Source: Pseudomonas luteola NBRC 103146 (lineage in GTDB: Bacteria > Pseudomonadota > Gammaproteobacteria > Pseudomonadales > Pseudomonadaceae). Taken from it: a stretch of 64,000 nt of DNA. Position 1 is the stretch's first letter. The number at the start of each line of letters is the position of its first letter. The stretch covers positions 1 to 64,000 of the forward strand of contig NZ_BDAE01000008.1 in NCBI RefSeq assembly GCF_002091675.1. The letters are read 5' to 3'. Both the position numbers and the translations under genes were made by a program. Below are positions 35,358-44,494 of the stretch, piece after piece. Below the pieces are notes generated by a model. It ran no database searches. It saw only the letters and a program-made list of their open reading frames with translations, and was not told the DNA's origin.

Positions 35358-36665
35358 ATGTTCAAACTCGCTTACGCCCCTTACAAAACCTGGACGACTA
35401 TTCCTTCGCTCGGCATTCGCATGCACGCCCGCACTTGGCTAGCCCATGAAGACGATCCACATCAGGTTCCAATCATCCTGATTCATGGCCTGGCGCTTTC
35501 AAGCCGCTATATGGTCCCGCTGGGGAGACGTCTCGCATCGATGGGTCATGACGTCATGGCACCCGATTTACCCGGTTTCGGGCGCTCGCCTGCGCCGCGG
35601 ATGTCCAAGTGGCCAGCAGGTCCGGATGTCAGAGAGCAGTCGAATCATCTGCTGGCCTGGATGGACGCCAACGGAATCCACAAGGCAGTGCTGTGCGGCA
35701 ACTCCGTAGGCGTACAAATCGCCGTTGAAATTGCGGCACGCTTTCCGGATAGAGTCGAGCGCCTGATCCTGATCGCACCTACGCCAGACCCGGCCTATCG
35801 GACACCGGCGCGGCAGTACGCCCGCCTCGTCTTGAACATGCCGTTCGAGGCACCCTCGATCAACCCGCTGATGCACATGGAGTATCTTTCCAATGGCCTA
35901 CCGCGCATGGTTCAGCAGCTTCGCAGAATGGTGGACGACCCCATAGAAAACCGTCTGTCCCACGTGCATGTTCCTGCCCTTGTAATCCGTGGCCAATACG
36001 ACAAAACCCTTACCCAGCAGTGGGCAGAGGAATTCACCAGTCTACTTCCCAACGGCAAACTGGTGGTTGTAGAAGGCGCGGCGCACAACACGCACTACAC
36101 CGCCGCGCCGCTCATGTCGCAGCTGGCCCATCGGTTCATCACCGGTCGTTTCGATACCCGAGCAACCGACATGAGTAATGAAATTGTCGTCTCCGGAATG
36201 GATCAGGGTCGTGATCGGCTGGCGCCAGCCAAGTTATTATCACCTCGCATGCACGGCCTTCTGGACTATGCCTCAGCAGGCCTCTGTCTGGCGTTGGCAG
36301 GTGTCAACGAGTGGGGACCGCGCACCCGCCAACTGTTTGCCGTTGCAGGTCTTTCAACCGCAACCTACAGCCTTCTGACCAACTACGAGTATGGTCTGGT
36401 GCGCAAGCTGCCCATGACGGTTCATCTCAATATCGATACCTGCAGCGGATTGAAGCTCCTTCTGGCCGCCGCTACCTTGCTTCGCGGCGAGCCTGTAACC
36501 GGACGCTGGGCCGTTGCGGCTCAAGGTACGTTCAATCTGCTGGCTGTGGCGGCAACACGAGTTCCAATGGGCCCGGCTCGCCTGGTGCCGGTGCAAAACC
36601 TGAGCCTCTGCGCTCCTACGGACTACCACCCCGCTACCGCCGATGAGAACACCTACTCCCAATGA
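35358..36665 (+). CDS. Alpha/beta hydrolase with C-terminal membrane domain
   Basis: A 435-residue two-part protein. Residues about 20-265 are an alpha/beta hydrolase: oxyanion motif HGLALSSRY, nucleophile elbow CGNSVGV (Ser), acidic residue in GQYDKTLT and catalytic His in EGAAHNTHY. Residues about 290-410 form four to five hydrophobic helices (GLLDYASAGLCLALAGVNEW, LKLLLAAATLLRG) like SPW-type or DoxX-like small membrane domains. The fusion is unusual. The start follows GGGAGCTGTC. Substrate unknown; membrane-associated ester or lipid hydrolysis is inference. Confidence 0.75.
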   Translation: MFKLAYAPYKTWTTIPSLGIRMHARTWLAHEDDPHQVPIILIHGLALSSRYMVPLGRRLASMGHDVMAPDLPGFGRSPAPRMSKWPAGPDVREQSNHLLAWMDANGIHKAVLCGNSVGVQIAVEIAARFPDRVERLILIAPTPDPAYRTPARQYARLVLNMPFEAPSINPLMHMEYLSNGLPRMVQQLRRMVDDPIENRLSHVHVPALVIRGQYDKTLTQQWAEEFTSLLPNGKLVVVEGAAHNTHYTAAPLMSQLAHRFITGRFDTRATDMSNEIVVSGMDQGRDRLAPAKLLSPRMHGLLDYASAGLCLALAGVNEWGPRTRQLFAVAGLSTATYSLLTNYEYGLVRKLPMTVHLNIDTCSGLKLLLAAATLLRGEPVTGRWAVAAQGTFNLLAVAATRVPMGPARLVPVQNLSLCAPTDYHPATADENTYSQ

Positions 36666-36703
36666 CGTAAAACGCAGCTCACAACTTACAATGGCGCCTG
36701 CGC

Positions 36704-37066
36704 CTAGCCACAACAGGCATAGGAGCCGCAACCAGGCGAGCTGAACCGTGGAGTTGCCCAACGATAGGCGTTGGGCAACTCGTTACCTTCGAACGTCATG
36801 AACTCCATACGGGCCGCAAGGGAGCCATTTACCAGGCGCATCCACAGCTCGGCTGGAAGCGTGTTGAAGTAGCTGTCCATATCCGACTGCGACTGCCATT
36901 GGCCATACACCAACCAGCAGTTTTCCTCTTCTGGCGATGGCATGACGGTAAAGGTGAGACACGTCTGCCCTGGATAAGGCAATTCCCTGAGACATGCCCT
37001 GAGGGCTGCGGAGCGCCCGGTACGGGCATGGATCAAGAGCAACGATATATAAGGCGATGCGGACAT
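36704..37066 (-). CDS. Antibiotic biosynthesis monooxygenase (ABM)-like small protein
   Basis: A 120-residue protein with the ferredoxin-like ABM pattern: an N-terminal strand (PYISLLLIHARTGRSAALRA), NCWLVYGQWQSQSDMDSYF in the middle and a final MEFMTFEGNE strand. A Cys-rich tail (PGCGSYACCG) follows the domain and is unusual; it could bind metal. The start at 37066 follows GGAGGAGGACTC. It lies 47 bp downstream of an SDR gene on the same strand and may be co-transcribed. Confidence 0.7.
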   Translation of the reverse strand: MSASPYISLLLIHARTGRSAALRACLRELPYPGQTCLTFTVMPSPEEENCWLVYGQWQSQSDMDSYFNTLPAELWMRLVNGSLAARMEFMTFEGNELPNAYRWATPRFSSPGCGSYACCG

Positions 37067-37113
37067 GAGTCCTCCTCCGAGATGAAGTGCCATGGGATGA
37101 AACCAGAAGCCCC

Positions 37114-37851
37114 TTAATAAGGGCTCGCGGTCGGCCTGACGATAATCTCGCTTACGTCCACTTCAGCAGGCTGTTCAATTGCAAACGCAATGGCGCGCGC
37201 GATGGACTCCGGTGAAATAGCCCCTCGGCGAAACGCGTCCATGGCTGCCTGAGCGGTTGGATCGGTGATGGTGTCAGCCAGCTCAGACTCCGTTACCCCG
37301 GGCGAGATTACAGTGACGCGGATATCGGCTCCTACCTCCTGACGCAACCCTTCGGAAATGGCCCTGACGGCAAACTTGGTTGCACAGTAAACCGCGGCAG
37401 TAGGACTGACAGCATGCCCGCCAATCGAAGACAGATTGATGAACTGTCCGCTACGCTGCTGTTGCATGACCGGCAAGCCCGCCGCAATCCCGTGGAGCAC
37501 GCCCCGAATGTTTACATCGATCATGCGATTCCATTCGTCAACCTTGAGCGCTTCAAGCTTGGAAAGCGGCATTACACCCGCATTGTTGACCAATACATCC
37601 AGACGTCCGCCCTGCTGCTGAGCGAACTGCACAAACGACTCCATATCCTCCAATGCGGTAACGTCGAGCCGGCGGTAGTCAGCCTTGCCGCCCTGCGCCC
37701 TGATTTCAGCTACCAGGGTCTCAAGCCGCTCTGTACGACGCGCCCCTAGAATGACGAAGCAGCCCTGTGCCGCCAGATACCGTGCGGTTGCTTCGCCAAT
37801 GCCACTGCTTGCGCCGGTAATTGCGATGACCTTGCCTTCTAGACCTTTCAT
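37114..37851 (-). CDS. Short-chain dehydrogenase/reductase
   Basis: A 245-residue classical SDR with ITGASSGIGEATARYLAAQG at the N-terminus, LVNNAGVMP and YCATK as Tyr-x3-Lys. It has the YdfG/serine-dehydrogenase-like ending (VSEIIVRPT). The start at 37851 follows AAGGAGATTCGT. It is divergent from the AraC regulator at 38215, which probably controls it; this arrangement is common in pseudomonads. Confidence 0.87.
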   Translation of the reverse strand: MKGLEGKVIAITGASSGIGEATARYLAAQGCFVILGARRTERLETLVAEIRAQGGKADYRRLDVTALEDMESFVQFAQQQGGRLDVLVNNAGVMPLSKLEALKVDEWNRMIDVNIRGVLHGIAAGLPVMQQQRSGQFINLSSIGGHAVSPTAAVYCATKFAVRAISEGLRQEVGADIRVTVISPGVTESELADTITDPTAQAAMDAFRRGAISPESIARAIAFAIEQPAEVDVSEIIVRPTASPY

Positions 37852-38214
37852 ACGAATCTCCTTGCCTGTCAGTGAGGGCGGCCGGTGTTGCCGCGTTAGT
37901 GACAAGGCTAGAGCCGAAAGGCATTCAGACGTTAGACGGATCCTGCTCGCTTCTTGCCTGATCCTGCACGGAGAAGAATGCAGTGGGCCAGGGAGCGCCT
38001 GTCCAACACGATTATTCGCGCTCTGCAGGCAAGGTTGGACTACGCTGGCTTTCACAATCCTGCGGACCGCGGGCATACCATGACAGGATCAGGCAAGAAG
38101 TCAGCAGAATTGATATAACCCTGCATTGCCATTTTTGGTTATCGTGACGCCTGACTTGATCGGTACGCCTGTGCACGCCGATACAATGGGAACCGCAAGC
38201 TTCAGGGGATCAGC

Positions 38215-39138
38215 ATGGACTGTGTAACGCATGAATCCACTCATAGTCGAGACACGCTTCTGCAGCAGGAACTGGCAGCGCTGATCGATCAGCTTACGTT
38301 GACAGATGGCGCTCATACCACCCGGATCGACGGTCTCTGCCTGATGCGTGCAAGCCAGCCCTCAGACCCTGTGCATGGGATCAGCAACCCCAGCTTTTGT
38401 GTCATCGCACAAGGTCGCAAGCAGGTTACGCTTGGCGATGAATGCTTTACCTATGACCCGCTGTATTACCTGGTGGGCTCCGTCTCGCTTCCTGTAACTG
38501 GCCAGATTATCGAGGCTACCCCCGAGCGCCCCTATCTCTGTATTCGGATCAACCTGGACCCGGCAGAAATTACCCGCCTGATAGCCGACGCCGGCCCGAC
38601 AGGTGTCCCCGTCGTACCAGCCCACCGGGGCCTGTACGTCGAGCGCGTGGATAATGCCATGCTCGATGCCGTGACTCGACTGGTTCGTCTCTTGCACACC
38701 CCGCGTGACGCGGCAATGCTGGCCCCTCTGGTGCTACGAGAGATCTATTATCGGTTACTGCGTAGCCCCCAGGGATATCGACTGTACGAAATGGCAATAA
38801 CGAACAGCCAAACCCACCGTGTGAATCGCGCCATCAACTGGTTGAATCAGAACTACATCGAACCGTTGAAGATCGATGAGCTTGCCCGGCGCGTCAATCT
38901 GAGCCCTTCAACGCTGCATCATCGCTTCAAGGCGGTGACTGCGATGAGCCCACTGCAATATCAGAAGCAGCTACGCCTTCAGGAAGCCAAGCGCCTGATG
39001 CTCCATGAGGGCATCGATTGCTCGTCGGCAGCGCACCGGGTGGGTTATGAAAGCCCCTCCCAATTCAGCCGCGAATACAGCCGGTTATTTGGAGCACCAC
39101 CCATGAAAGATATGGCCCGCTTAAGAGCGAGCGCGTAG
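38215..39138 (+). CDS. AraC-family transcriptional regulator (AraC_N type)
   Basis: A 307-residue regulator. The N-terminal AraC_N domain (PF06719-like, residues about 25-180) has GISNPSFCVIAQGRKQVTLG and LYYLVGSVSLPVTGQI. The C-terminal AraC HTH pair, residues about 200-300, has IDELARRVNLSPSTLHHRFK and SAAHRVGYESPSQFSREYSR. The start follows AGGGGATCAGC. Divergent from the SDR gene 363 bp away, its probable target. Confidence 0.88.
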   Translation: MDCVTHESTHSRDTLLQQELAALIDQLTLTDGAHTTRIDGLCLMRASQPSDPVHGISNPSFCVIAQGRKQVTLGDECFTYDPLYYLVGSVSLPVTGQIIEATPERPYLCIRINLDPAEITRLIADAGPTGVPVVPAHRGLYVERVDNAMLDAVTRLVRLLHTPRDAAMLAPLVLREIYYRLLRSPQGYRLYEMAITNSQTHRVNRAINWLNQNYIEPLKIDELARRVNLSPSTLHHRFKAVTAMSPLQYQKQLRLQEAKRLMLHEGIDCSSAAHRVGYESPSQFSREYSRLFGAPPMKDMARLRASA

Positions 39139-39537
39139 TAACACCTGACGTCCTACCGCCCGCACTTAGAACCTTGCGCGCACATAGCACGGCAGACTAC
39201 CCCGGCGGGATTAGACCTTTGTCTAACCAACAGCAATGACCTATCGGTCAAACCCAGCATTTCTCTGCTCCGCTCTTATCAATCAGGTCATTACGCCACT
39301 ATAGGGCGCTTGTACCCTGGCTTTGAGCTTAATCGACACCCTTAAAAGCTTGTAAGAGAATGTTTCCAGCGAAGGGTTTCCTTACAGGAGTCTTGGCGAA
39401 ACTCGTAAGATACGACAACTTACCGCCTCCAAGAAAAAGGCGTCGTTGACATCGCAGGTAAGCACTGTTAAAAATTTCGCCATCTAGTCGTATGATGTCT
39501 TACGACTCAAAATAATACTAATAACTAGGAAACTGAC
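39139..39537. other. Control region of the uronate operon with four dyads
   Basis: No gene is seen in these 399 bp. Four perfect inverted repeats occur: TTAGAC-n4-GTCTAA (39211-39226), TGACC-n4-GGTCA (39237-39250), TCGTA-aga-TACGA (39403-39415) and AGTCGTA-n8-TACGACT (39486-39507). The last two share TCGTA/TACGA half-sites. The last lies 30 bp before the udh start. They are candidate operators for a GntR-type hexuronate regulator, whose gene is not in the window. Confidence 0.55.
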
Positions 39538-40359
39538 ATGGCGACCAGTTCTGTAGAGAATCAGCGTTTGAACCGTATCCTTCTCACCGGCGCCGCAGGC
39601 GGTCTCGGGAAGGTACTCCGCGAAGCCCTCCGCCCTTACGCTGAAGTGATTCGGCTTTCCGATATCGCCAACATGGCACCCGCCGAAGGCCCCCATGAAG
39701 AAGTCGTTCCATGCGACCTTTCTGACAAAGCCGCCGTCGATGAACTCGTCAAAGGTGTAGATGCGATTCTGCATTTTGGCGGGGTTTCGGTTGAGCGTCC
39801 TTTCGAGGAAATCCTGGAAGCCAACATCAAAGGCGTCTTCCACATTTACGAAGCGGCACGCCGCCATGGCGTCAAGCGTGTCATCTTCGCCAGCTCGAAC
39901 CACGTCATCGGCTTTTACAAGCAGACCGAACGTATCGATGCCAGCTCGCCGCGCCGCCCAGACAGCTACTACGGGCTGTCCAAATCCTATGGTGAAGACG
40001 TCGCCAGCTTCTATTTTGATCGCTATGGCATCGAAACCGTCAGCATCCGTATCGGCTCCTCCTTCCCCGAGCCGCAGAACCGCCGCATGCTGGCTACCTG
40101 GCTGAGCTACAACGATCTGACCAATCTGATCGCCCGCTCCCTGTTCACGCCCAATGTTGGCCACACCGTCGTGTTTGGAGCCTCCAAGAACCGTGACGTA
40201 TGGTGGGATAACCGCCTGGCCGCTCACTTGGGCTGGGAGCCACAGGACTCCTCCGAGCAGTTCCGCGAGAAAGTCGAAGCAGAGCCGGCTCCGGCGGCGG
40301 ATGATCCGTCCATGGTGTATCAGGGCGGTGCTTTCGTCGCCTCGGGTCCGTTTGAATAA
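39538..40359 (+). CDS. udh: Uronate dehydrogenase
   Basis: A 273-residue NAD-dependent extended SDR that oxidises D-galacturonate and D-glucuronate to their aldarolactones. Strong matches to characterised Pseudomonas Udh are LLTGAAGGLGKVLREAL (NAD site), ILHFGGVSVERPFEEIL, RRPDSYYGLSKSYGEDVASF (Tyr-x3-Lys), IRIGSSFPEPQNRRML and the ending DDPSMVYQGGAF. First gene of an operon with the lactonase and TRAP transporter. The start follows ACTAGGAAACTGAC. Confidence 0.95.
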   Translation: MATSSVENQRLNRILLTGAAGGLGKVLREALRPYAEVIRLSDIANMAPAEGPHEEVVPCDLSDKAAVDELVKGVDAILHFGGVSVERPFEEILEANIKGVFHIYEAARRHGVKRVIFASSNHVIGFYKQTERIDASSPRRPDSYYGLSKSYGEDVASFYFDRYGIETVSIRIGSSFPEPQNRRMLATWLSYNDLTNLIARSLFTPNVGHTVVFGASKNRDVWWDNRLAAHLGWEPQDSSEQFREKVEAEPAPAADDPSMVYQGGAFVASGPFE

Positions 40360-40414
40360 GTACGCCGTTGCTTGCGATGGATCAGGACGATCGGACTGAA
40401 CAAGAGAGATAAGA

Positions 40415-41320
40415 ATGATGCAAGCTGAACTGATTCTGGATGCCCGCAACGGTACGGGAGAAAGCCCGGTCTGGAACCCACGGGAACAGGCGCTCTACTG
40501 GGTCGATATCCCTGCTCGTACCCTCAACCGCTGGAGTGCTGCCGATGGCAGCACCCGCGCATGGCTGGCTCCGGAAATGATCGCCTGCGTGGCACGCTAT
40601 GACGGCAGTGACACTGCATGGTTGGCAGGCCTTGAGAGTGGTCTGTTCAAGGTAGAGATCTCCGACGGAGACACCTTGCAAGCCACAGCCCTGGCCAACG
40701 TGACGCACCCGACCGGAAACATGCGTTTCAATGATGGACGCTGTGACCGCCAGGGTCGCTTCTGGGCGGGAACCATGGTCATGGATATGGCAGCTGCAAC
40801 ACCGGCGGGAAAGCTATACCGCTTCCCTGAGCAACACTCGACCGCAGCCAATGGCCTGACCCCGATTCTGGAAGACCTTATCGTACCCAACGGCTTGGGC
40901 TTCAGCCCGGACGGCCGGACCATGTATCTGTCCGACTCGCATCCCAATGCACAGCTGATCTGGGCATTCGACTACGACACGGATACCGGCACCCCTCACA
41001 ATCGCCGCCTGTTCGTTGATATGAATAATCATCCAGGCCGCCCTGACGGCGCCGCGGTGGATGAGGACGGTTGCTATTGGATCTGCGGTAATGATGCTGG
41101 CCAGATCCATCGCTTTACCCCGGATGGGAAGCTGGATCGTTCGCTGACCGTACCGGTAAAAAAACCGGCCATGTGCGCCTTTGGCGGACCGGGCCTGGAT
41201 ACGCTGTTCGTCACCTCCATCCGACCTGGCGGTGATCTATCTGATCAACCTCTGGCGGGCGGTGTGTTTGCCTTGAGGCCTGGCGTGAAAGGCCTGGAAG
41301 AGCCGACGTTCAGAGGATAG
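40415..41320 (+). CDS. SMP-30/gluconolactonase family aldarolactonase (UxuL-like)
   Basis: A 301-residue six-bladed beta-propeller enzyme. It has the N-terminal GTGESPVWNPREQALYWVDI (metal-ligand Glu in GESPVW), NMRFNDGRCDRQGRFWAGTM (metal ligand Asn) and the LSDSHPNAQLIWAFDYD region (metal ligand Asp). Beside udh this enzyme would open the galactaro/glucarolactone made by uronate dehydrogenase, as UxuL does in P. syringae. The gap to udh is 55 bp. Confidence 0.9.
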   Translation: MMQAELILDARNGTGESPVWNPREQALYWVDIPARTLNRWSAADGSTRAWLAPEMIACVARYDGSDTAWLAGLESGLFKVEISDGDTLQATALANVTHPTGNMRFNDGRCDRQGRFWAGTMVMDMAAATPAGKLYRFPEQHSTAANGLTPILEDLIVPNGLGFSPDGRTMYLSDSHPNAQLIWAFDYDTDTGTPHNRRLFVDMNNHPGRPDGAAVDEDGCYWICGNDAGQIHRFTPDGKLDRSLTVPVKKPAMCAFGGPGLDTLFVTSIRPGGDLSDQPLAGGVFALRPGVKGLEEPTFRG

Positions 41321-41385
41321 AACAACGCCTTCTACTACCGCTGTACTCCTCATAACAAAGATAAGATGTACTAAGGAGTTATCTC

Positions 41386-42369
41386 ATGAATTTCAAACGT
41401 AACCTGTTGGCCGCTGCATGCTGTGCGCTTCTGACTCCCGCGATCGCACTGGCTGATATCACCCTGAAGTCTTCGGACGTTCACCCGGCGGGCTACCCGA
41501 CGGTCGTTGCCGTCGACAACATGGGCAAGAAACTCAAGAAGGAGACCGACGGCGAACTCAGCATTCGCATGTTCCCCGGCGGCGTCCTGGGTAGCGAAAA
41601 GGAAGTAGTCGAGCAGGTTCAGCTGGGCGCGATTCAGATGGCTCGCATTTCCATCGGCTCGGTAGGCCCGGTAGTGCCGGAAGTCAACGTGTTCAACCTG
41701 CCCTTCGTCTTCCGCGACGAAGCGCATATGCGCAAAGTGATTGATGGTGAGGTAGGCCAGGAGTTGCTGGATACCGTAACCAACTCCAACTTCAATCTCG
41801 TGGCCCTGGGTTGGATGGATGGCGGTACTCGCCATCTGTACACCAAAAAGCCGGTGCGCAAGATAGAAGACCTTGGCGGCATGAAGATCCGTGTAATCGG
41901 CAACCCGATCTTCATTGACACCCTGAACGCCATGGGCGGCAGCGGTATTGCGATGGCAACCGGTGAGATCTATAGCGCCTTGCAGACCGGCGTGATTGAT
42001 GGCGCGGAAAACAACCCGCCTACCATGGTTACGCAGAACCATTTCCAGGTAGCCAAGTATTACACCCAGACAGGTCACCTGATCCTGCCGGAAATGCTGG
42101 TCATGTCCAAGGCCACCTGGAACAAGCTGACGCCGGATCAACAGACGCTGGTCAAGAAAACTGCACGCGAAGCGCAGATGGAAGAGCGTGAGCTGTGGGA
42201 CAAGTACAACGCGGAAAGTGTCGCCAAGTTGAAAGCTGCCAACGTTGAGTTTATCGAAGTTGACCGCAAGCCTTTCTATGACGCCACCGCGCCGGTACGT
42301 GAAAAATATAGCCAGCAGTACGGACCCAAATTCGCCGAGCTGGTCAAGCGTGTTGAAGCGGTGCAATAA
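41386..42369 (+). CDS. TRAP transporter substrate-binding protein (DctP family), probable uronate binding
   Basis: A 327-residue periplasmic protein with a signal peptide (LLAAACCALLTPAIALA). The DctP fold is shown by YPTVVAVDNMGKKLKKET, the binding-cleft strand FNLPFVFRDEAHMRKVIDGE and the specificity region KIRVIGNPIFIDTLNAMGG, whose Arg normally grips the substrate carboxylate. The Gly-Glu-Ile-Tyr-Ser motif GEIYSALQTGVIDGAENNPP is standard. Position between uronate catabolic genes and DctQM implies hexuronate uptake. A TAAGGAG site precedes the start. Confidence 0.92.
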   Translation: MNFKRNLLAAACCALLTPAIALADITLKSSDVHPAGYPTVVAVDNMGKKLKKETDGELSIRMFPGGVLGSEKEVVEQVQLGAIQMARISIGSVGPVVPEVNVFNLPFVFRDEAHMRKVIDGEVGQELLDTVTNSNFNLVALGWMDGGTRHLYTKKPVRKIEDLGGMKIRVIGNPIFIDTLNAMGGSGIAMATGEIYSALQTGVIDGAENNPPTMVTQNHFQVAKYYTQTGHLILPEMLVMSKATWNKLTPDQQTLVKKTAREAQMEERELWDKYNAESVAKLKAANVEFIEVDRKPFYDATAPVREKYSQQYGPKFAELVKRVEAVQ

Positions 42370-42411
42370 GGCCTGACGGCCATTACAACAACAACCTGAC
42401 ATGCCCTGCTC

Positions 42412-42453
42412 GCTCCGAGGTCTTCTCGCAGCGAGCATGCGGCCGCTCGGAGC
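42412..42453 (+). promoter_or_regulatory. Hairpin covering the dctQ ribosome binding site
   Basis: GCTCCGAG (42412-42419) pairs with CTCGGAGC (42446-42453); an inner CTCGC-a-GCGAG stem lies in the loop. The right arm contains GGAG (42449-42452), the Shine-Dalgarno for the dctQ ATG at 42459, and is followed by TTTTC. The hairpin could lower translation or transcription of dctQM relative to dctP. Confidence 0.6.
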
Positions 42454-42458
42454 TTTTC

Positions 42459-42989
42459 ATGAAACATGCTCTTCTGCGTGTCAACGATGTCATCTATACC
42501 CTCTGTGTCTGGATAGCGGGCCTGTCAATTCTTGTCATCTCGCTCATCATTCCGTGGGGTATTTTTACCCGTTACGTAATGGGAACCGGTTCATCCTGGC
42601 CGGAGCCTATCGCCATTCTGCTCATGTCCATTTTCACGTTCATTGGCGCAGCGCCCAGCTACCGTGCCGGTGCGCACATGGCTGTGGCAATGTTTACCGA
42701 TCGTCTTCCGCCACTGCTCAAGAAATACGATGCCGTTCTGGTCAATCTGCTGATGACTGCCATCAGCCTCTTCATGACGATCTGGGGTATCAAGCTGTGC
42801 ATGGCGACCTGGTACCAGTTCACCAGTGACCTGGCCTGGCTCCGGGTAGGGATTGCTTATTCCCCTATTCCCATCGGAGGCGCGCTGACGCTCTGGTTCG
42901 TACTCGAGAGAATCATCTTTGGTGATCAAAGCCATCGCCGCGTCGTGCAATACGACACGGTAGAAGAAGCCGCTGAAGGAGCTGCCTGA
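42459..42989 (+). CDS. TRAP transporter small permease (DctQ family)
   Basis: A 176-residue membrane protein with four helices. Typical DctQ features are GIFTRYVMGTGSSWPEPIAI, then FIGAAPSYRAGAHMAVAMFT with the conserved His, and LRVGIAYSPIPIGGALTLWF in the last helix. It forms the inner-membrane complex with DctM. The DctM start is one base past its stop. Confidence 0.92.
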   Translation: MKHALLRVNDVIYTLCVWIAGLSILVISLIIPWGIFTRYVMGTGSSWPEPIAILLMSIFTFIGAAPSYRAGAHMAVAMFTDRLPPLLKKYDAVLVNLLMTAISLFMTIWGIKLCMATWYQFTSDLAWLRVGIAYSPIPIGGALTLWFVLERIIFGDQSHRRVVQYDTVEEAAEGAA

Positions 42990-42990
42990 T

Positions 42991-44274
42991 ATGGACGCGT
43001 TCGTATTATTAGGCAGTTTCATACTGCTGATTCTGCTGGGCATGCCGGTTGCCTACGCACTGGGCCTAGCGGCGCTCGTCGGTGCCTGGTGGATTGATAT
43101 TCCGTTCGATGCGCTGATGATTCAGGTGGCTGGGGGTATCAACAAGTTTTCCCTGCTGGCCATTCCCTTCTTCGTACTGGCGGGGGCCATCATGGCCGAA
43201 GGAGGTATGTCGCGGCGGCTGGTGGAGTGTGCCAACGTACTGGTAGGCTTCATTCGCGGCGGGCTGTCGCTGGTCAACATCCTGGCTTCGACCTTCTTTG
43301 GTGCAATTTCCGGCTCCTCCCTGGCGGATACCGCCTCGGTAGGCTCGGTACTGATTCCGGAAATGGAAAAGAAGGGCTATCCGCGTGACTATGCCACTGC
43401 CGTTACGGTCAGCGGCTCGGTTCAGGCGCTGCTGACTCCACCCAGCCACAACTCCGTCCTGTACTCGCTGGCTGCGGGTGGCACTGTTTCCATCGGCTCG
43501 CTGTTCATCGCCGGCATTGGACCGGGGCTTCTGCTCAGCGCCATCATGATGCTGATGTGCCTGTTCTTCGCCAAGAAGCGCAATTATCCCAAAGGTGAAG
43601 TCATTCCCATGAAGCAGGCGCTGAAGATCTGCGTCGAGGCGCTCTGGGGCATGATGACCATGGTGATCATTCTCGGTGGCATTATCTCCGGCATCTTTAC
43701 AGCAACGGAATCTGCTGCGGTTGCCGTACTGTGGGCATTCTTCGTGACAATGTTCATCTACCGCGATTACAAGTGGAATGAACTGCCCAAGCTCATGCAT
43801 CGAACCGTACGTACGGTCTCTGTGGTGATGATCCTGATTGCCTTTGCCTCAAGCTTTGGCTACATCATGACGCTCATGCAGATTCCGGCACAGATCACCG
43901 GCGCCCTCATGACCATTTCGGAAAACCGTTATGTAATCCTGATGTGCGTAAACATCATGCTGCTGATCCTGGGTACGGTAATGGATATGGCTCCGCTAAT
44001 CCTGATCCTGACGCCTATCCTGTTACCGGTCATGATCTCCATTGGCGTAGATCCCGTGCATTTCGGCATGATCATGCTGGTCAACCTGGGTATCGGTCTG
44101 ATCACCCCACCGGTAGGCGGCGTGCTGTTCGTGGGCGCAGCTGTAGGCAAGGTGACTATCGAGCAAACCGTAAAGGCGCTGCTGCCGTTCTATGTAGCCC
44201 TGTTTGCTGCCCTGATGGCCGTAACCTATATCCCCGCAATCTCTCTCTTCCTGCCCAGCCTGATGGGTAACTGA
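42991..44274 (+). CDS. TRAP transporter large permease (DctM family)
   Basis: A 427-residue protein with about 11-12 helices and two re-entrant hairpins. Conserved DctM motifs are FVLAGAIMAEGGMSRRLVEC, FFGAISGSSLADTASVGSVL, LTPPSHNSVLYSLAAGGTVS and NLGIGLITPPVGGVLFVGAA. It moves the substrate using a sodium gradient. Last gene of the uronate operon; a long perfect hairpin follows at 44287. Confidence 0.95.
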   Translation: MDAFVLLGSFILLILLGMPVAYALGLAALVGAWWIDIPFDALMIQVAGGINKFSLLAIPFFVLAGAIMAEGGMSRRLVECANVLVGFIRGGLSLVNILASTFFGAISGSSLADTASVGSVLIPEMEKKGYPRDYATAVTVSGSVQALLTPPSHNSVLYSLAAGGTVSIGSLFIAGIGPGLLLSAIMMLMCLFFAKKRNYPKGEVIPMKQALKICVEALWGMMTMVIILGGIISGIFTATESAAVAVLWAFFVTMFIYRDYKWNELPKLMHRTVRTVSVVMILIAFASSFGYIMTLMQIPAQITGALMTISENRYVILMCVNIMLLILGTVMDMAPLILILTPILLPVMISIGVDPVHFGMIMLVNLGIGLITPPVGGVLFVGAAVGKVTIEQTVKALLPFYVALFAALMAVTYIPAISLFLPSLMGN

Positions 44275-44286
44275 ACCATCGCATGA

Positions 44287-44311
44287 CTGCTGGTCTCATC
44301 GAGACCAGCAG
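44287..44311 (+). terminator. Terminator-like hairpin after the uronate operon
   Basis: CTGCTGGTCTC-atc-GAGACCAGCAG is a perfect 11-bp stem 13 bp past the dctM stop. The following CCCCTCTCT is only weakly T-rich, so termination may be partial or aided by other factors. Confidence 0.65.
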
Positions 44312-44494
44312 CCCCTCTCTACTGCCGACTGGCAGCTCATCGGATCACCCCTGCAATTCGCTTCGTTTCCCTGCAATTTTTTCTATAGTGAACGTGCCAT
44401 TATTGATAGCCTTTCAGTACGTTACTGCCTGCATTAATGGCCTGAGCCTGTTGAACCTATAAGAACGATAAAGCCCCACCTGGAGGATGCCTTG

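Noticed and set aside
39484-40449. 321-codon minus-strand frame over udh
   Set aside because: Udh on the other strand is fully conserved; the antisense frame has no recognisable domain.
41371-42438. 355-codon minus-strand frame over dctP
   Set aside because: The DctP gene is unambiguous with signal peptide and family motifs; the antisense frame is a codon-bias shadow.
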